Both the position numbers and the translations under genes were made by a program. A DNA stretch of 64,000 bases, taken from Ancylobacter aquaticus (lineage in GTDB: Bacteria; Pseudomonadota; Alphaproteobacteria; Rhizobiales; Xanthobacteraceae). A model generated the notes under the pieces. The model was given only the letters and a program-made list of their open reading frames with translations, was not told the DNA's origin and did not search any database. Below are positions 56,280 to 64,000 of the stretch, one piece after another (the first letter of the stretch is position 1; every line of letters starts with the position of its first letter). The DNA is taken from NCBI RefSeq assembly GCF_004339465.1, contig NZ_SMFY01000001.1:1488001-1552000 (forward strand). Direction: 5' to 3'.

Positions 56280-58928
56280 TCAGCCCAGCGAGCGGCTGAC
56301 GATATCGGTCACGTCAGGCGACAGGTCGGGCTTTTCGGCCACGCGCCGTAGCGCCGCCTCGGCCGAGGCGCGCCGTACCGGCTCCAGCGAGCGCCAGCTC
56401 TTGAAGGCGGCGAGCAGCCGGGCGGCGAGCTGCGGGTTGCGCCCGTCAATATCCATTACCGCGCCGGCCACCAGTTGGTGGCCGGCGCCGTCGACCCGGT
56501 GGAACTGCGTCGGGTTGAGCCCGGCGAAGCTGCCGATGAGCGCGCGCACGCGGTTCGGGTTGCTCCAGGCGAAGGCCGGGTGGGAGGTGAGCCCGCGCAC
56601 CCGCTCCAGCGCCTGCGGTTCGGCGATCTGCGCCTGCAATGCCAGCCATTTGTCGACCACCAGCGGGTCCTCGTGAAAACGCTCGTGGAACGCGGCCAGC
56701 GCCGCCTCGCGCGCCTGCGGCGCCGCATGGGCCAGCACCGAGAGGGCGAAGAAACGGTCGGTCATGTTGTCGGCGGCCTCGAAATGCACCTGCGCCCGGG
56801 CTATGCCCTCGGGCGTGCCGCCGGCGGCGAGGAGATCGAGGCAGGTGTTGCGCAGCGCGCGCCGCCCGGCCGAGGCCGCGTCCGGGCAATAGGCGCCCGA
56901 TGGTGCGTGCCTGACATAGGCGGCATGCAGCGCCGGGGCGAGCGCGTCGCTCACCGCCCGGCGCAGCCGCGTGCGGGCGCCGTGAATGGCGTCCGGGTCC
57001 ACATCCTCGCCAATCTCGCGCGCGACGTCGGTCTCCGAGGGGATGGAGAGTGCCTGCGCCACGAAGGCCGGGTCCAGCGCGCCATCATCCAGCGTGGCCC
57101 CGAGCGCGGCGACCAGCGCGTCCGGCGCCGGCATGGCGGTGCCGGCACGGGCGGCGGCGGTCGCTTCCACAAGATGGCCGAGGGCGATGGTCTGGGCGGC
57201 GTCGAAACGGTTGAACGGGTCGCTGTCATGGCGGGCCAGAAACAGCAGGTCCGCCGTCGACATGTCGCTTGAGAGCTTCACCGGGGCCGAGAAGCCGCGA
57301 TTGAGCGAGGGCACTGGGCGGTGCGGCACGTCGCGGAACACGAAGCTCTGGCGCGGCTCGGTGATGAGCAGCACGCCGCGCGCGGCATTGCTGCCATCGT
57401 CGGGGGTGAGCGTCATGTCCTGCCCGTCGGGGCCGACGAGGCCAACGGCGAGCGGGATGACCATCGGCAATTTCTCGCTCTGCCCCGGTGTCGGCGGAAG
57501 TGTCTGCGCGATATCGAGCCGGTAGCTGCGCGCGGCCTCGTCCCAGCTGCCGCTCACTGTGACCTGCGGCGTGCCGGACTGCGCATACCAGAGCGCGAAC
57601 TGGGCCAGGTCGACCCCATTGGCATTGGCGAAGCAGGCGAGGAAGTCCTCCACCGTCGCGGCGTCGCCGTCATGCCGATCGAGATAGAGGTCCATGCCGG
57701 CGCGAAAACCCTCCTCGCCCAGCAGCGTCTTGAGCATCCGCACCACTTCCGCGCCTTTTTCATACACGGTGGCGGTGTAGAAATTGTTGATCTCGCGGTA
57801 GCTGGACGGGCGCACCGGATGCGCCAGAGGGCCGGCATCCTCGGGAAACTGGTGGCCCTTCAGCAGCCGGACATCGCTGATGCGCTTGACCGGGCGCGAG
57901 CGCGCATCGGCGGAAAACTCCTGGTCGCGGAAGACGGTGAGGCCTTCCTTCAGGCAGAGCTGGAACCAGTCTCGGCAGGTGATGCGATTGCCGGTCCAGT
58001 TGTGGAAATATTCATGGGCGATGATCGCCTCGATATTGGCGTAGTCGGCATCGGTGGCGGTCTGCGGGCTGGCAAGGACATATTTGTCGTTGAAGATGTT
58101 CAGCCCCTTGTTCTCCATCGCCCCCATGTTGAAATCCGCGACGGCGACGATGTTGAACACGTCGAGGTCGTATTCGCAGCCGAACACTTCCTCGTCCCAG
58201 CGCATGGAGCGCTTCAGCGCGTCCATGGCGTAGCCCGCCCGCTCCGTCTTGCCTAGCTCGACATAGATGCCGAGCTCGACCCGCTTGCCGGTGGCGGTGA
58301 CAAATTCCTCGGTGATGCGGTCCAGCTTTCCGCCGACCAGCGCGAACAGGTAGCAGGGCTTCGGCCAGGGGTCGTGCCACACGGCGTAGTGGCGGCTGGT
58401 GCCCTCCACCGCGCCGCTCTCCACCGGGTTGCCATTGCCGAGCAGCACCGGCGCCTCCGCGCGCTCGGCCTCGATGCGGGTGGTGTAGACGGCGAGCACG
58501 TCCGGACGGTCGGGGAAGAAGGTGATGCGCCGGAAGCCTTCGGCCTCGCACTGTGTGCAATAGGTGCTGCTGGAGCGGTAGAGGCCCATCAGCTTCGTAT
58601 TGGCGGAGGGGTCGACGACCGTCTCTATTTCCAGCGTCAGCGCCCGCTGCGGCGGGGCGAGCAGAGTCAGCGCCGCCGGGGTGACGACATAGGCGGTGCC
58701 GTCCAGCGGTTCGCCGTCCAGCGTCAGCGACTTCAGGCTCAGTTCATCGCCGTCGAGCACGATGGGCGATCCCTCGCGCCCTGCCGGGTTCGGCCGCATG
58801 GCCAGCGTTGCCACGATGCGCGAGGCGGTGGGGTGCAGGCGCACATCCAGATGCACCGTGTCGACGAGCCAGTCCGGCGGGAGGTAGTCGCCAAGGCGGA
58901 CGGGCGGGGGCACGGCATCGGACGACAT
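56280..58928 (-). CDS. pepN: Aminopeptidase N (M1 family)
   Basis: 882 aa, full length. Exopeptidase motif MGAMENKGLNIF (residues 271-282) and zinc site IIAHEYFHNWTGNRITCRDW (HExxH, ~309-328) with the third ligand Glu in LKEGLTVFRDQEF. It removes N-terminal residues from peptides in the cytoplasm. The Ig-like and helical C-terminal domains are present. It stands 120 bases after folB on the same strand, probably an independent gene. Confidence 0.95.
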   Translation of the reverse strand: MSSDAVPPPVRLGDYLPPDWLVDTVHLDVRLHPTASRIVATLAMRPNPAGREGSPIVLDGDELSLKSLTLDGEPLDGTAYVVTPAALTLLAPPQRALTLEIETVVDPSANTKLMGLYRSSSTYCTQCEAEGFRRITFFPDRPDVLAVYTTRIEAERAEAPVLLGNGNPVESGAVEGTSRHYAVWHDPWPKPCYLFALVGGKLDRITEEFVTATGKRVELGIYVELGKTERAGYAMDALKRSMRWDEEVFGCEYDLDVFNIVAVADFNMGAMENKGLNIFNDKYVLASPQTATDADYANIEAIIAHEYFHNWTGNRITCRDWFQLCLKEGLTVFRDQEFSADARSRPVKRISDVRLLKGHQFPEDAGPLAHPVRPSSYREINNFYTATVYEKGAEVVRMLKTLLGEEGFRAGMDLYLDRHDGDAATVEDFLACFANANGVDLAQFALWYAQSGTPQVTVSGSWDEAARSYRLDIAQTLPPTPGQSEKLPMVIPLAVGLVGPDGQDMTLTPDDGSNAARGVLLITEPRQSFVFRDVPHRPVPSLNRGFSAPVKLSSDMSTADLLFLARHDSDPFNRFDAAQTIALGHLVEATAAARAGTAMPAPDALVAALGATLDDGALDPAFVAQALSIPSETDVAREIGEDVDPDAIHGARTRLRRAVSDALAPALHAAYVRHAPSGAYCPDAASAGRRALRNTCLDLLAAGGTPEGIARAQVHFEAADNMTDRFFALSVLAHAAPQAREAALAAFHERFHEDPLVVDKWLALQAQIAEPQALERVRGLTSHPAFAWSNPNRVRALIGSFAGLNPTQFHRVDGAGHQLVAGAVMDIDGRNPQLAARLLAAFKSWRSLEPVRRASAEAALRRVAEKPDLSPDVTDIVSRSLG

Positions 58929-59047
58929 GTTGAACTCCAGAAAACGGCGTGTGTCTCAGGCGGCGTGTGGCTCAGCGGCGTAAGGCCCAACAGGTAAGGG
59001 CTTCGGGTCGGTACCGGAAGGCGCGAGGCCGGGATGCGGCCGGCGGG

Positions 59048-59410
59048 TCAGCGCGTGCGGGTGATCTCCACCCCGGCATCGCGGAAGATGCCGGGAATGG
59101 GAGCCGAGGGCTTGTGCAGTTCGACCCGCACCTTCTCGACGCGCGGGAAGCGGGCGAGCACCGTCGCGGCGATGGCCTGGGCGAAGGCTTCGAGAATGTG
59201 GAAGCGGTGGCCCGACGAGACCTCGTGGATGACCTCGAACACTTTTTCATAGCCAACTGTCTCGCCGTAATTGTCGTGAGCGGCAGCGTCGCCGGCATCG
59301 AGCCACCAGTCGATGTCGACGATGAAGCGTTGGCCGAGCCGCGCCTCCTCCTCAAGCAGGCCGTGCGTGGCGTGCAGTTCGACGCCCCGAAGGAAAACGC
59401 GGTCGGACAT
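59048..59410 (-). CDS. folB: Dihydroneopterin aldolase family protein
   Basis: 120 aa from the ATG at 59410 (MSDRVFLRGVELHATHGLLE); an upstream in-frame start at 59434 adds eight residues. Tunnel-fold pattern VELHATHGLLEEEARLGQRF with the active-site-type Glu, then YEKVFEVIHEVSSGHRFHIL. In folate synthesis FolB cleaves dihydroneopterin; here it lies in a tetrahydromethanopterin cluster, so it probably serves pterin synthesis for H4MPT. It lies close downstream of the hydantoinase-like gene. Confidence 0.88.
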   Translation of the reverse strand: MSDRVFLRGVELHATHGLLEEEARLGQRFIVDIDWWLDAGDAAAHDNYGETVGYEKVFEVIHEVSSGHRFHILEAFAQAIAATVLARFPRVEKVRVELHKPSAPIPGIFRDAGVEITRTR

Positions 59411-59438
59411 AAGCGGGGTTCCGGTATTTTTCACGGGG

Positions 59439-60482
59439 TCAGGCGGCGTCGAGCGCGGCGGCGAGCAGGCCCACCGCCACGGCGGGGGCGCAATCGGCCG
59501 CCTGCCGGGAGAGGGCGGGATCGTCGGTCAGTACATCGGCGAGGTCGAGATAGGTCAGGTCGCGCCGCTCGGCGAGCCGGGCCGCCATGAAACGGCCGAC
59601 GCCGGCGCCAACGAGCATTTCCGGCGGGTTTTCCTGCGCCGACACCACACAATCCAGCGCGCGCCCGATCCGGCCGACCTGTGCCTCGGCGAGATGGCGG
59701 GCCAGCGCCTGCGCCTTGGGCAGCAGAGGCGGCGAGAAATCATGCCCGATCATGCGCAGCAGGCGGCGGGCGCTGGCCTCCGCCGTCTTCGGCCCGCCAT
59801 CGGCGCTCGGGTGCAGGTCGGCGTCCTCGGTGAGAGCGCCGGTGAGGCGGTGAATGTCCGCGCTCGTGGCAAAGTGCTCGGCCATCAAAGGCAGCCACCG
59901 CCCCTCGAACGGCGCCTCGCCTGCCAGCGCCATGACCGGGGTGCGGGCGGCGCCGGTATAGACCAGCTCGTTGCTGGCGAGGCGTTCGGCATCGGTGAAG
60001 CCGCGCGCCGTCACCCGCCCGCTCTCAAAGGGGATGAGGTCGGTGGTGGTGGAGCCGATGTCGAGCAGAATGCCGCCCGGCAGCAGATGCGAAAGCACGG
60101 CGGCGGCGGCGTACCAGTTGGCCGAGGCAATGTGGTCGGCATGCTCGGCGGCGCGTTCGGGCGGCACGAAGCCTTCCGGGCCGGCGAAAAGGGTCAGCGG
60201 TGCGCCGGCGAGTTCGCGCATCAGCAGCGCCGCCGTGCCGATCACCCCGCTGCGGCGGTCGGGCCACAGGTCGGCACCCTCGGCGGTCATTGTCACGGCG
60301 GAAGGCACGCCAGGCTCGAATTCGGCCCGCAGTTCGCGCAGGGCGCCGGCGAGCGTCTCCTCGCCCTTCCACACCGGGCAGGGGGCGATACGCACGGCCT
60401 TTAGCCTGCCATCCTGCCCGAAGGCGGCAAGCTTCACATGGGCGCCGCCGACATCCCAGCCCAAACGGATGATCTTCTTCAA
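59439..60482 (-). CDS. H4MPT-linked C1-transfer pathway protein (hydantoinase/oxoprolinase-like)
   Basis: 347 aa. N-terminal LGWDVGGAHVKLAAFGQDGR and the acetate-kinase-type nucleotide motif GGILLDIGSTTTDLIPF (~145-161), then ENPPEMLVGAGVGRFMAARL. This matches the methylotroph/methanogen family of unknown role linked to tetrahydromethanopterin-dependent C1 transfer (TIGR03123). Enzyme activity is not established. It overlaps the ATP-grasp gene by ATGA. Confidence 0.87.
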   Translation of the reverse strand: MKKIIRLGWDVGGAHVKLAAFGQDGRLKAVRIAPCPVWKGEETLAGALRELRAEFEPGVPSAVTMTAEGADLWPDRRSGVIGTAALLMRELAGAPLTLFAGPEGFVPPERAAEHADHIASANWYAAAAVLSHLLPGGILLDIGSTTTDLIPFESGRVTARGFTDAERLASNELVYTGAARTPVMALAGEAPFEGRWLPLMAEHFATSADIHRLTGALTEDADLHPSADGGPKTAEASARRLLRMIGHDFSPPLLPKAQALARHLAEAQVGRIGRALDCVVSAQENPPEMLVGAGVGRFMAARLAERRDLTYLDLADVLTDDPALSRQAADCAPAVAVGLLAAALDAA

Positions 60483-61441
60483 AGCAGAACCTCGACGGGT
60501 AGGGCGGGCGGCAGGTGCGGAAGGTCCGGCACCACGCCATCGCGAATGAACTCGGCCATGAAAGCCAGCGGATTGACCGCCAGCGCCCGGCGCAGGCCGG
60601 CATAGGAAGTGGTGAGGCGCGGATTGACCTCGATTGCCACAGACCCCTGCACGGTGGCGATATAGTCCACGCCGACCAACCCGTGCAGCCCCGGCAGCGC
60701 CGCACTTATGCTCTCGGCAAACGCGCGCAGCGCGTCGTCGACCGGGAAGGCGCCGACGGTAACGCCGGTGAAGCGCAGCGTGCCATTCTCTCGCGCGATA
60801 TGCTGGCGATTGGCGGTCAGTACATGGGTCCGCCCGCTCTGGCAGAGCAAAGTAAGGCTCGCCGCCTCGCCCTCGATGAAGGGCTGCACGACATGGCCTG
60901 CCGGCAAAGGCGGCGTCGGGCGGTGGTCGAGAAGCCGCAGGCCGAACCCGCCGGCGCCGTCATCGGGCTTCACCACGAACGGGCCGTCAGTGCCCTCGGG
61001 CAGCGCATCGAGCGCCCCTGTGGGGACCACGTTCACTCCCGCCGCCGCCAGCGCCCGGGCGGTGCGGCTCTTGCTGGCGCACAGGGCGATGGTCTCGGCC
61101 TCCGGCGCCACCACGCGGCGGCAATGGGCGCGGAACTCGCGAACCAGCCCTTCGAGAAGGCCCCCGCTCTCCGGCGCGATGGGCCAGCAGCAATCGGCCT
61201 CCTGCGCCATCAGCCGCCAGATCGAGCGCGGATCGTCGCCGAGGCGCAGCGCCGTGCTGGTGCCGCGCGGCGGGGCGGGAAAGCGCGCATCATGGGTGGT
61301 GATCACCCGCACGCCGGGCAGGTCTTCAAGATCGCCGATCAGCGTGTCGCGCATCAGCGCGCCTTCGGCTATGAGCGAGGCGGGCAGTTCGGCACCGAGG
61401 GCGCCGCCCCCCGTGATCGTTTCAACGACAAAAACCAACAT
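60479..61441 (-). CDS. ATP-grasp ligase of methanofuran-type cofactor synthesis (MfnD-like)
   Basis: 320 aa. LVFVVETITGGGALGAELPA at the start, ATP-grasp elements CASKSRTARALAAAGVNVVP, FVVKPDDGAGGFGLRLL and the metal-binding end VGVDYIATVQGSVAIEVNPR. In methanogens MfnD is a tyramine-glutamate ligase; methylotrophs with methylofuran carry homologs. It is divergent from the HisA-like gene across 30 bases. Substrate inferred from family and context. Confidence 0.8.
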   Translation of the reverse strand: MLVFVVETITGGGALGAELPASLIAEGALMRDTLIGDLEDLPGVRVITTHDARFPAPPRGTSTALRLGDDPRSIWRLMAQEADCCWPIAPESGGLLEGLVREFRAHCRRVVAPEAETIALCASKSRTARALAAAGVNVVPTGALDALPEGTDGPFVVKPDDGAGGFGLRLLDHRPTPPLPAGHVVQPFIEGEAASLTLLCQSGRTHVLTANRQHIARENGTLRFTGVTVGAFPVDDALRAFAESISAALPGLHGLVGVDYIATVQGSVAIEVNPRLTTSYAGLRRALAVNPLAFMAEFIRDGVVPDLPHLPPALPVEVLL

Positions 61442-61471
61442 CTACCGAAGCGCCAGAGAGGAACGCCGAAA

Positions 61472-62170
61472 GTGGAACTTATACCCGTGATCGACCTGAT
61501 GGGAGGTGCGGTGGTCCACGCCCGGCGCGGCGCCCGCGACGCTTATCGCCCGATAGAGACACCGCTGGCGGCAAACGCTGCCCCGCAGGATGTGGCCGAG
61601 GGCCTGCTGGCGCTTGGCGCCTTCCGCACGCTCTACATCGCCGATCTCGACGCCATAGCCGGCGGCGGGGGCCATGATGCGGTGCTGGAGGCCCTCGCGG
61701 CGCAACATCCCGGGCTCGCCCTGTGGGTCGATGCGGGGGAGGCTTCCCCCGCCCTGCTGTCCCGCCGTGTCGCGCGCGGGCCGGGGCGGCCGGTGATCGG
61801 CAGCGAAAGCCTCGCCGATCGCGCGCAGGCGGCGGCGGCGCTGGCCAGCGGGGCGGGGCTGCTCTCGCTCGACTACGGCCCGGAAGGCCCGCGCGGGCCG
61901 GCCGAACTGCACGCCGACGCCGCTCTCTGGCCGGAGGCGGTGATCGTGATGACGCTGGCGCGGGTCGGCGCCGGGCAGGGGCCGGACATCGAGCGCCTGT
62001 CGCAGATCGTGGCACGGGCGCAGGGCCGGCGGGTCTATGCGGCGGGCGGCGTGCGGGACGTGGGCGACCTTCATCGTCTGGCGGAACGTGGCGTCGCCGG
62101 CGTGCTGCTGGCGAGCGCGCTGCATGACGGGCGGCTGTCGCGGGAGGATATCGCGGCGTTCATGGGGTAA
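61472..62170 (+). CDS. HisA/HisF-related TIM-barrel protein of C1-cofactor cluster
   Basis: 232 aa, GTG start at 61472. VELIPVIDLMGGAVVHARRG is HisA-like, then ALGAFRTLYIADLDAIAGGG, and YAAGGVRDVGDLHRLAERGV near the C-terminal phosphate site. True HisA proteins belong to his operons, while this family sits in methanogen/methylotroph cofactor clusters. Reaction unknown. It lies alone on the plus strand inside a minus-strand cluster; its end overlaps citG-like by 11 bases. Confidence 0.82.
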   Translation: MELIPVIDLMGGAVVHARRGARDAYRPIETPLAANAAPQDVAEGLLALGAFRTLYIADLDAIAGGGGHDAVLEALAAQHPGLALWVDAGEASPALLSRRVARGPGRPVIGSESLADRAQAAAALASGAGLLSLDYGPEGPRGPAELHADAALWPEAVIVMTLARVGAGQGPDIERLSQIVARAQGRRVYAAGGVRDVGDLHRLAERGVAGVLLASALHDGRLSREDIAAFMG

Positions 62171-62984
62171 GCAGGGCGCTGGCGAACAGCGTCGCTACGG
62201 TCAGGTCGGCGCTGGTGCCGGGGTTGAGGCCGCGCGCCTTCAGGCGGGTGTCGAAGGCGTGCAGCGGTGCCCGGCGCATCTCGGCTGGTGCGCGGAAATC
62301 GACCGTCGCTGCCACTTGCGCCGCCTCGTCGCGCACCTTTTCGGCCGTTGCCTCGCCGAACTTGCGGGCGATGTGGCTGTCGGCAAAGGTGGCCATGAAG
62401 GCGAGATGCACCCCCTCGGTGCGGGCCTCCGCCTCGGCATCGGCAAGTTCCACATAACGGGCGAGGCCGATCTCGAACACGTCGTTGAAGCCGGTGACAT
62501 ATTGGCGGGCAATGCGGTCCCGCTCTGCCGCTTCCGCCATGGCCTCGCGCAGGCCGATGCGGGCGGGCGCCGCCACATCATGGGCCGAATGCCGGCCGAG
62601 ACCGCCGGGATTGGCGGCGGCGATCGCGCGGAAGGCGGCCTGCGCGTCGGCGATGTCGAGCCTCGCCAGAACCGCGTGGAGGTTCGCCCGCAGCGCGCCG
62701 GACTGTTCCGCCGCCGCCGCGAGGGGCGCGCAGAGCAGGATTATGCCGAGATTGGTGTTGAGGCCGGTCGCTTCCAGCGAGGCCGCCACCGCCGTCTCGA
62801 TCCGCCGCCCGACACTCGCCCCCGGCGCGGTGAGGGCGGGCGCCGCCGCCTGCGCTGCGCGCTCGAAATGCCCGACGTCCATGCCGTGGCCGGCGCTGAA
62901 GCGGTGGACATTGCCCGCCTTCAGCGCGTCGAGTTCGGCGTGGCAGGCGGCGCGGAACGCGTCGGCGATGGCGTCGGCGCTCAT
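62160..62984 (-). CDS. CitG/MdcB-family triphosphoribosyl-dephospho-CoA synthase-like protein
   Basis: 274 aa. LDALKAGNVHRFSAGHGMDV, IETAVAASLEATGLNTNLGI, and the conserved NPGGLGRHSAHDVAAP. CitG joins ribosyl units to dephospho-CoA; in methylotrophs the homolog is found with H4MPT genes, where a related ribosyl transfer is likely. The stop lies inside the convergent HisA-like gene. ATGA overlap with the RimK-like gene. Confidence 0.85.
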   Translation of the reverse strand: MSADAIADAFRAACHAELDALKAGNVHRFSAGHGMDVGHFERAAQAAAPALTAPGASVGRRIETAVAASLEATGLNTNLGIILLCAPLAAAAEQSGALRANLHAVLARLDIADAQAAFRAIAAANPGGLGRHSAHDVAAPARIGLREAMAEAAERDRIARQYVTGFNDVFEIGLARYVELADAEAEARTEGVHLAFMATFADSHIARKFGEATAEKVRDEAAQVAATVDFRAPAEMRRAPLHAFDTRLKARGLNPGTSADLTVATLFASALLTP

Positions 62985-63901
62985 GCCGGCACGGCCACGC
63001 GCCGGGTCGAGGCCATCTGGGTCGCGAGATGACGGGCCAGCGCGGCGGCGATGTCGACCTCGACGGCCTTCTGCAGTCCCTTCCAGGCCGGCATGGAATT
63101 GACCTCCAGCACCTGAAGCCGCCCGCTCGCATCCTCGATCAGGTCCACTCCGGCATAATCGGCACCCACCGCCGCCGTGGCGCGGATGGCGAGATCATGG
63201 GCGCGGGCATCGAACGGCGCGGCCACGCCGACGGCGCCTTGGTGGATATTGGTGATCCATACCGGCGAGCGGCGCAGCATCGCGCCGGCCACCTGCCCCC
63301 CAATGACGAAGACCCGCCAGTCCTGGTAGCTCTCGGCGGCGGGGGCCGCGACGAAATCCTGGAGATAGTACAGGCCGCCGACTTTCTCGGGCTCGGGCAA
63401 CAGGCTGCGCGGGGCCAGCCGGCGGATGCCGCGCCCCTGCGCGCCGAACAGCGGCTTCAGCACCATGTCGCCCGGCGCGTCGTCCAGCAGCGCCTGCATC
63501 GCCGCGCGGTCCTCGCCGACGAAGCTGCGCGGCGTCGGCAGGCCGGCCTGCGCGATGAGAAAGCTGGTCATGGACTTGTCGACGCAGCGCTCCACGGCGC
63601 GGGCATCGTTCATCACCTTGACGCCCAGCGCGTCGAGCGCATGCAGCAGGCCGAGCCGGGCGGTGATCTGCTCGGTCGACCCTTTGGCGATGAGGCGCAC
63701 GAACGCGGCGGCGGGCAGAAGATCGCCGAGGCCCGGCAGAACCAGCCCGTGCGCGGTGCCGCCAATGGCGAAGCCGCAATCATTGAGCGACAGCACGAGG
63801 ACGTCAAAGCCCTCGCGCTCGATCGCCGTCTTGAGGCGACGGGTGTGCCAATCGGCGTCCTCGGTGAAGATGACGACCGTATCGGACCGTTCCGAACTCA
63901 T
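62981..63901 (-). CDS. RimK-family ATP-grasp ligase (MptN-like, H4MPT glutamate ligase)
   Basis: 306 aa. Start VVIFTEDADWHTRRLKTAIE, RimK pattern RAVERCVDKSMTSFLIAQAG, ATP-grasp blocks LKPLFGAQGRGIRRLA and VGADYAGVDLIEDASGRLQV, ending LEVNSMPAWKGL with the metal ligands. MptN adds alpha-glutamate to tetrahydromethanopterin or its sarcinapterin form. Overlap ATGA with its neighbours on both sides. Substrate assigned by context. Confidence 0.85.
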   Translation of the reverse strand: MSSERSDTVVIFTEDADWHTRRLKTAIEREGFDVLVLSLNDCGFAIGGTAHGLVLPGLGDLLPAAAFVRLIAKGSTEQITARLGLLHALDALGVKVMNDARAVERCVDKSMTSFLIAQAGLPTPRSFVGEDRAAMQALLDDAPGDMVLKPLFGAQGRGIRRLAPRSLLPEPEKVGGLYYLQDFVAAPAAESYQDWRVFVIGGQVAGAMLRRSPVWITNIHQGAVGVAAPFDARAHDLAIRATAAVGADYAGVDLIEDASGRLQVLEVNSMPAWKGLQKAVEVDIAAALARHLATQMASTRRVAVPA

Positions 63902-64000
63902 GCGAAGGAGCGCTCCAGAATCTCGTCGTGGAACGCGCCGAAGGTGAAGCTGCGGCCGGTCTCCAGCGCCGTCACGGTGACGCGGGCGGGGCTGAACAGC
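63898..64000 (-). CDS. Partial C-terminus of an unrecognised protein in the H4MPT cluster
   Basis: Only the last ~33 residues are in the window. They end ETGRSFTFGAFHDEILERSF-A. The stop overlaps the RimK-like start (ATGA), so it is the upstream gene of the same operon. The fragment is too short to name; a tetrahydromethanopterin biosynthesis gene is likely by position only. Confidence 0.6.
   Translation of the reverse strand, partial: LFSPARVTVTALETGRSFTFGAFHDEILERSFA

Overview
The window is GC-rich, densely coded DNA from an alphaproteobacterium of the order Hyphomicrobiales (Rhizobiales). The evidence is DUF2336, DUF5330, DUF6456, DUF6481 and DUF1491 proteins, a FeuP/FeuQ-like regulatory pair followed by ccmI-ccmE-ccmF-ccmH, degP, a two-component pair and glnE in the usual rhizobial order, and a Rhodobacter-type gene transfer agent (GTA). 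A block of tetrahydromethanopterin/methanofuran-linked genes and a Fae paralog point to a methylotroph-related lineage such as Xanthobacteraceae (Ancylobacter/Starkeya-like). The family placement is an inference.
Layout. 1-15.7 kb is ordinary chromosome: an HTH/DUF6456 pair, SufE, DUF5330, a peptidoglycan-binding protein, DUF1491, DUF2336, a DUF1214/DUF1254 pair, a class A penicillin-binding protein, YcgN-like, a lactate dehydrogenase (LldD) divergent from a FadR-type regulator with a palindromic operator between them, a DMT transporter, DUF6481, dCTP deaminase, an FMN reductase and a serine hydrolase. 15.7-16.6 kb is a lower-GC pocket with a DUF2441-like gene and a candidate small RNA that has its own promoter and terminator.
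16.6-38.3 kb is the main feature: a GTA locus in canonical order (HTH/small terminase-like, large terminase, portal, small membrane protein, prohead protease, capsid, connectors, DUF3168, tail tube, chaperones, tape measure, DUF2460, DUF2163, NlpC/P60 peptidase, 1300-aa baseplate/TIM-barrel protein, DUF2793). It is followed directly by a head-spike base protein, a LamG/arabinofuranosidase-like fiber, a GH108 endolysin and an overlapping Rz/Rz1-like spanin pair. A perfect CtrA-type box lies just upstream of the endolysin. In R. capsulatus, spike and lysis genes sit at loci separate from the structural cluster. Three oddities mark the locus: the portal protein seems to lack about 90-100 central residues; a non-GTA island (three tandem tiny secreted proteins, a LMW phosphatase-like protein and a trypsin-like protease) sits between capsid and connector genes; and palindromic repeats fill most gaps between modules.
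38.4-55.4 kb is envelope and regulation: a small membrane protein, the FeuP/FeuQ-like pair, a glycine-zipper lipoprotein, cytochrome c maturation genes, DegP with a strong terminator, a second two-component pair, GlnE and a PAS-domain histidine kinase. 55.6-64 kb holds a Fae-family paralog without the usual active-site histidine, aminopeptidase N, and a cofactor cluster (FolB, the H4MPT-linked hydantoinase-like protein, a MfnD-like ATP-grasp ligase, a HisA-like barrel, a CitG-like synthase and a RimK/MptN-like ligase) that runs off the right edge. No tRNA, rRNA, CRISPR array, integrase or transposase was found.
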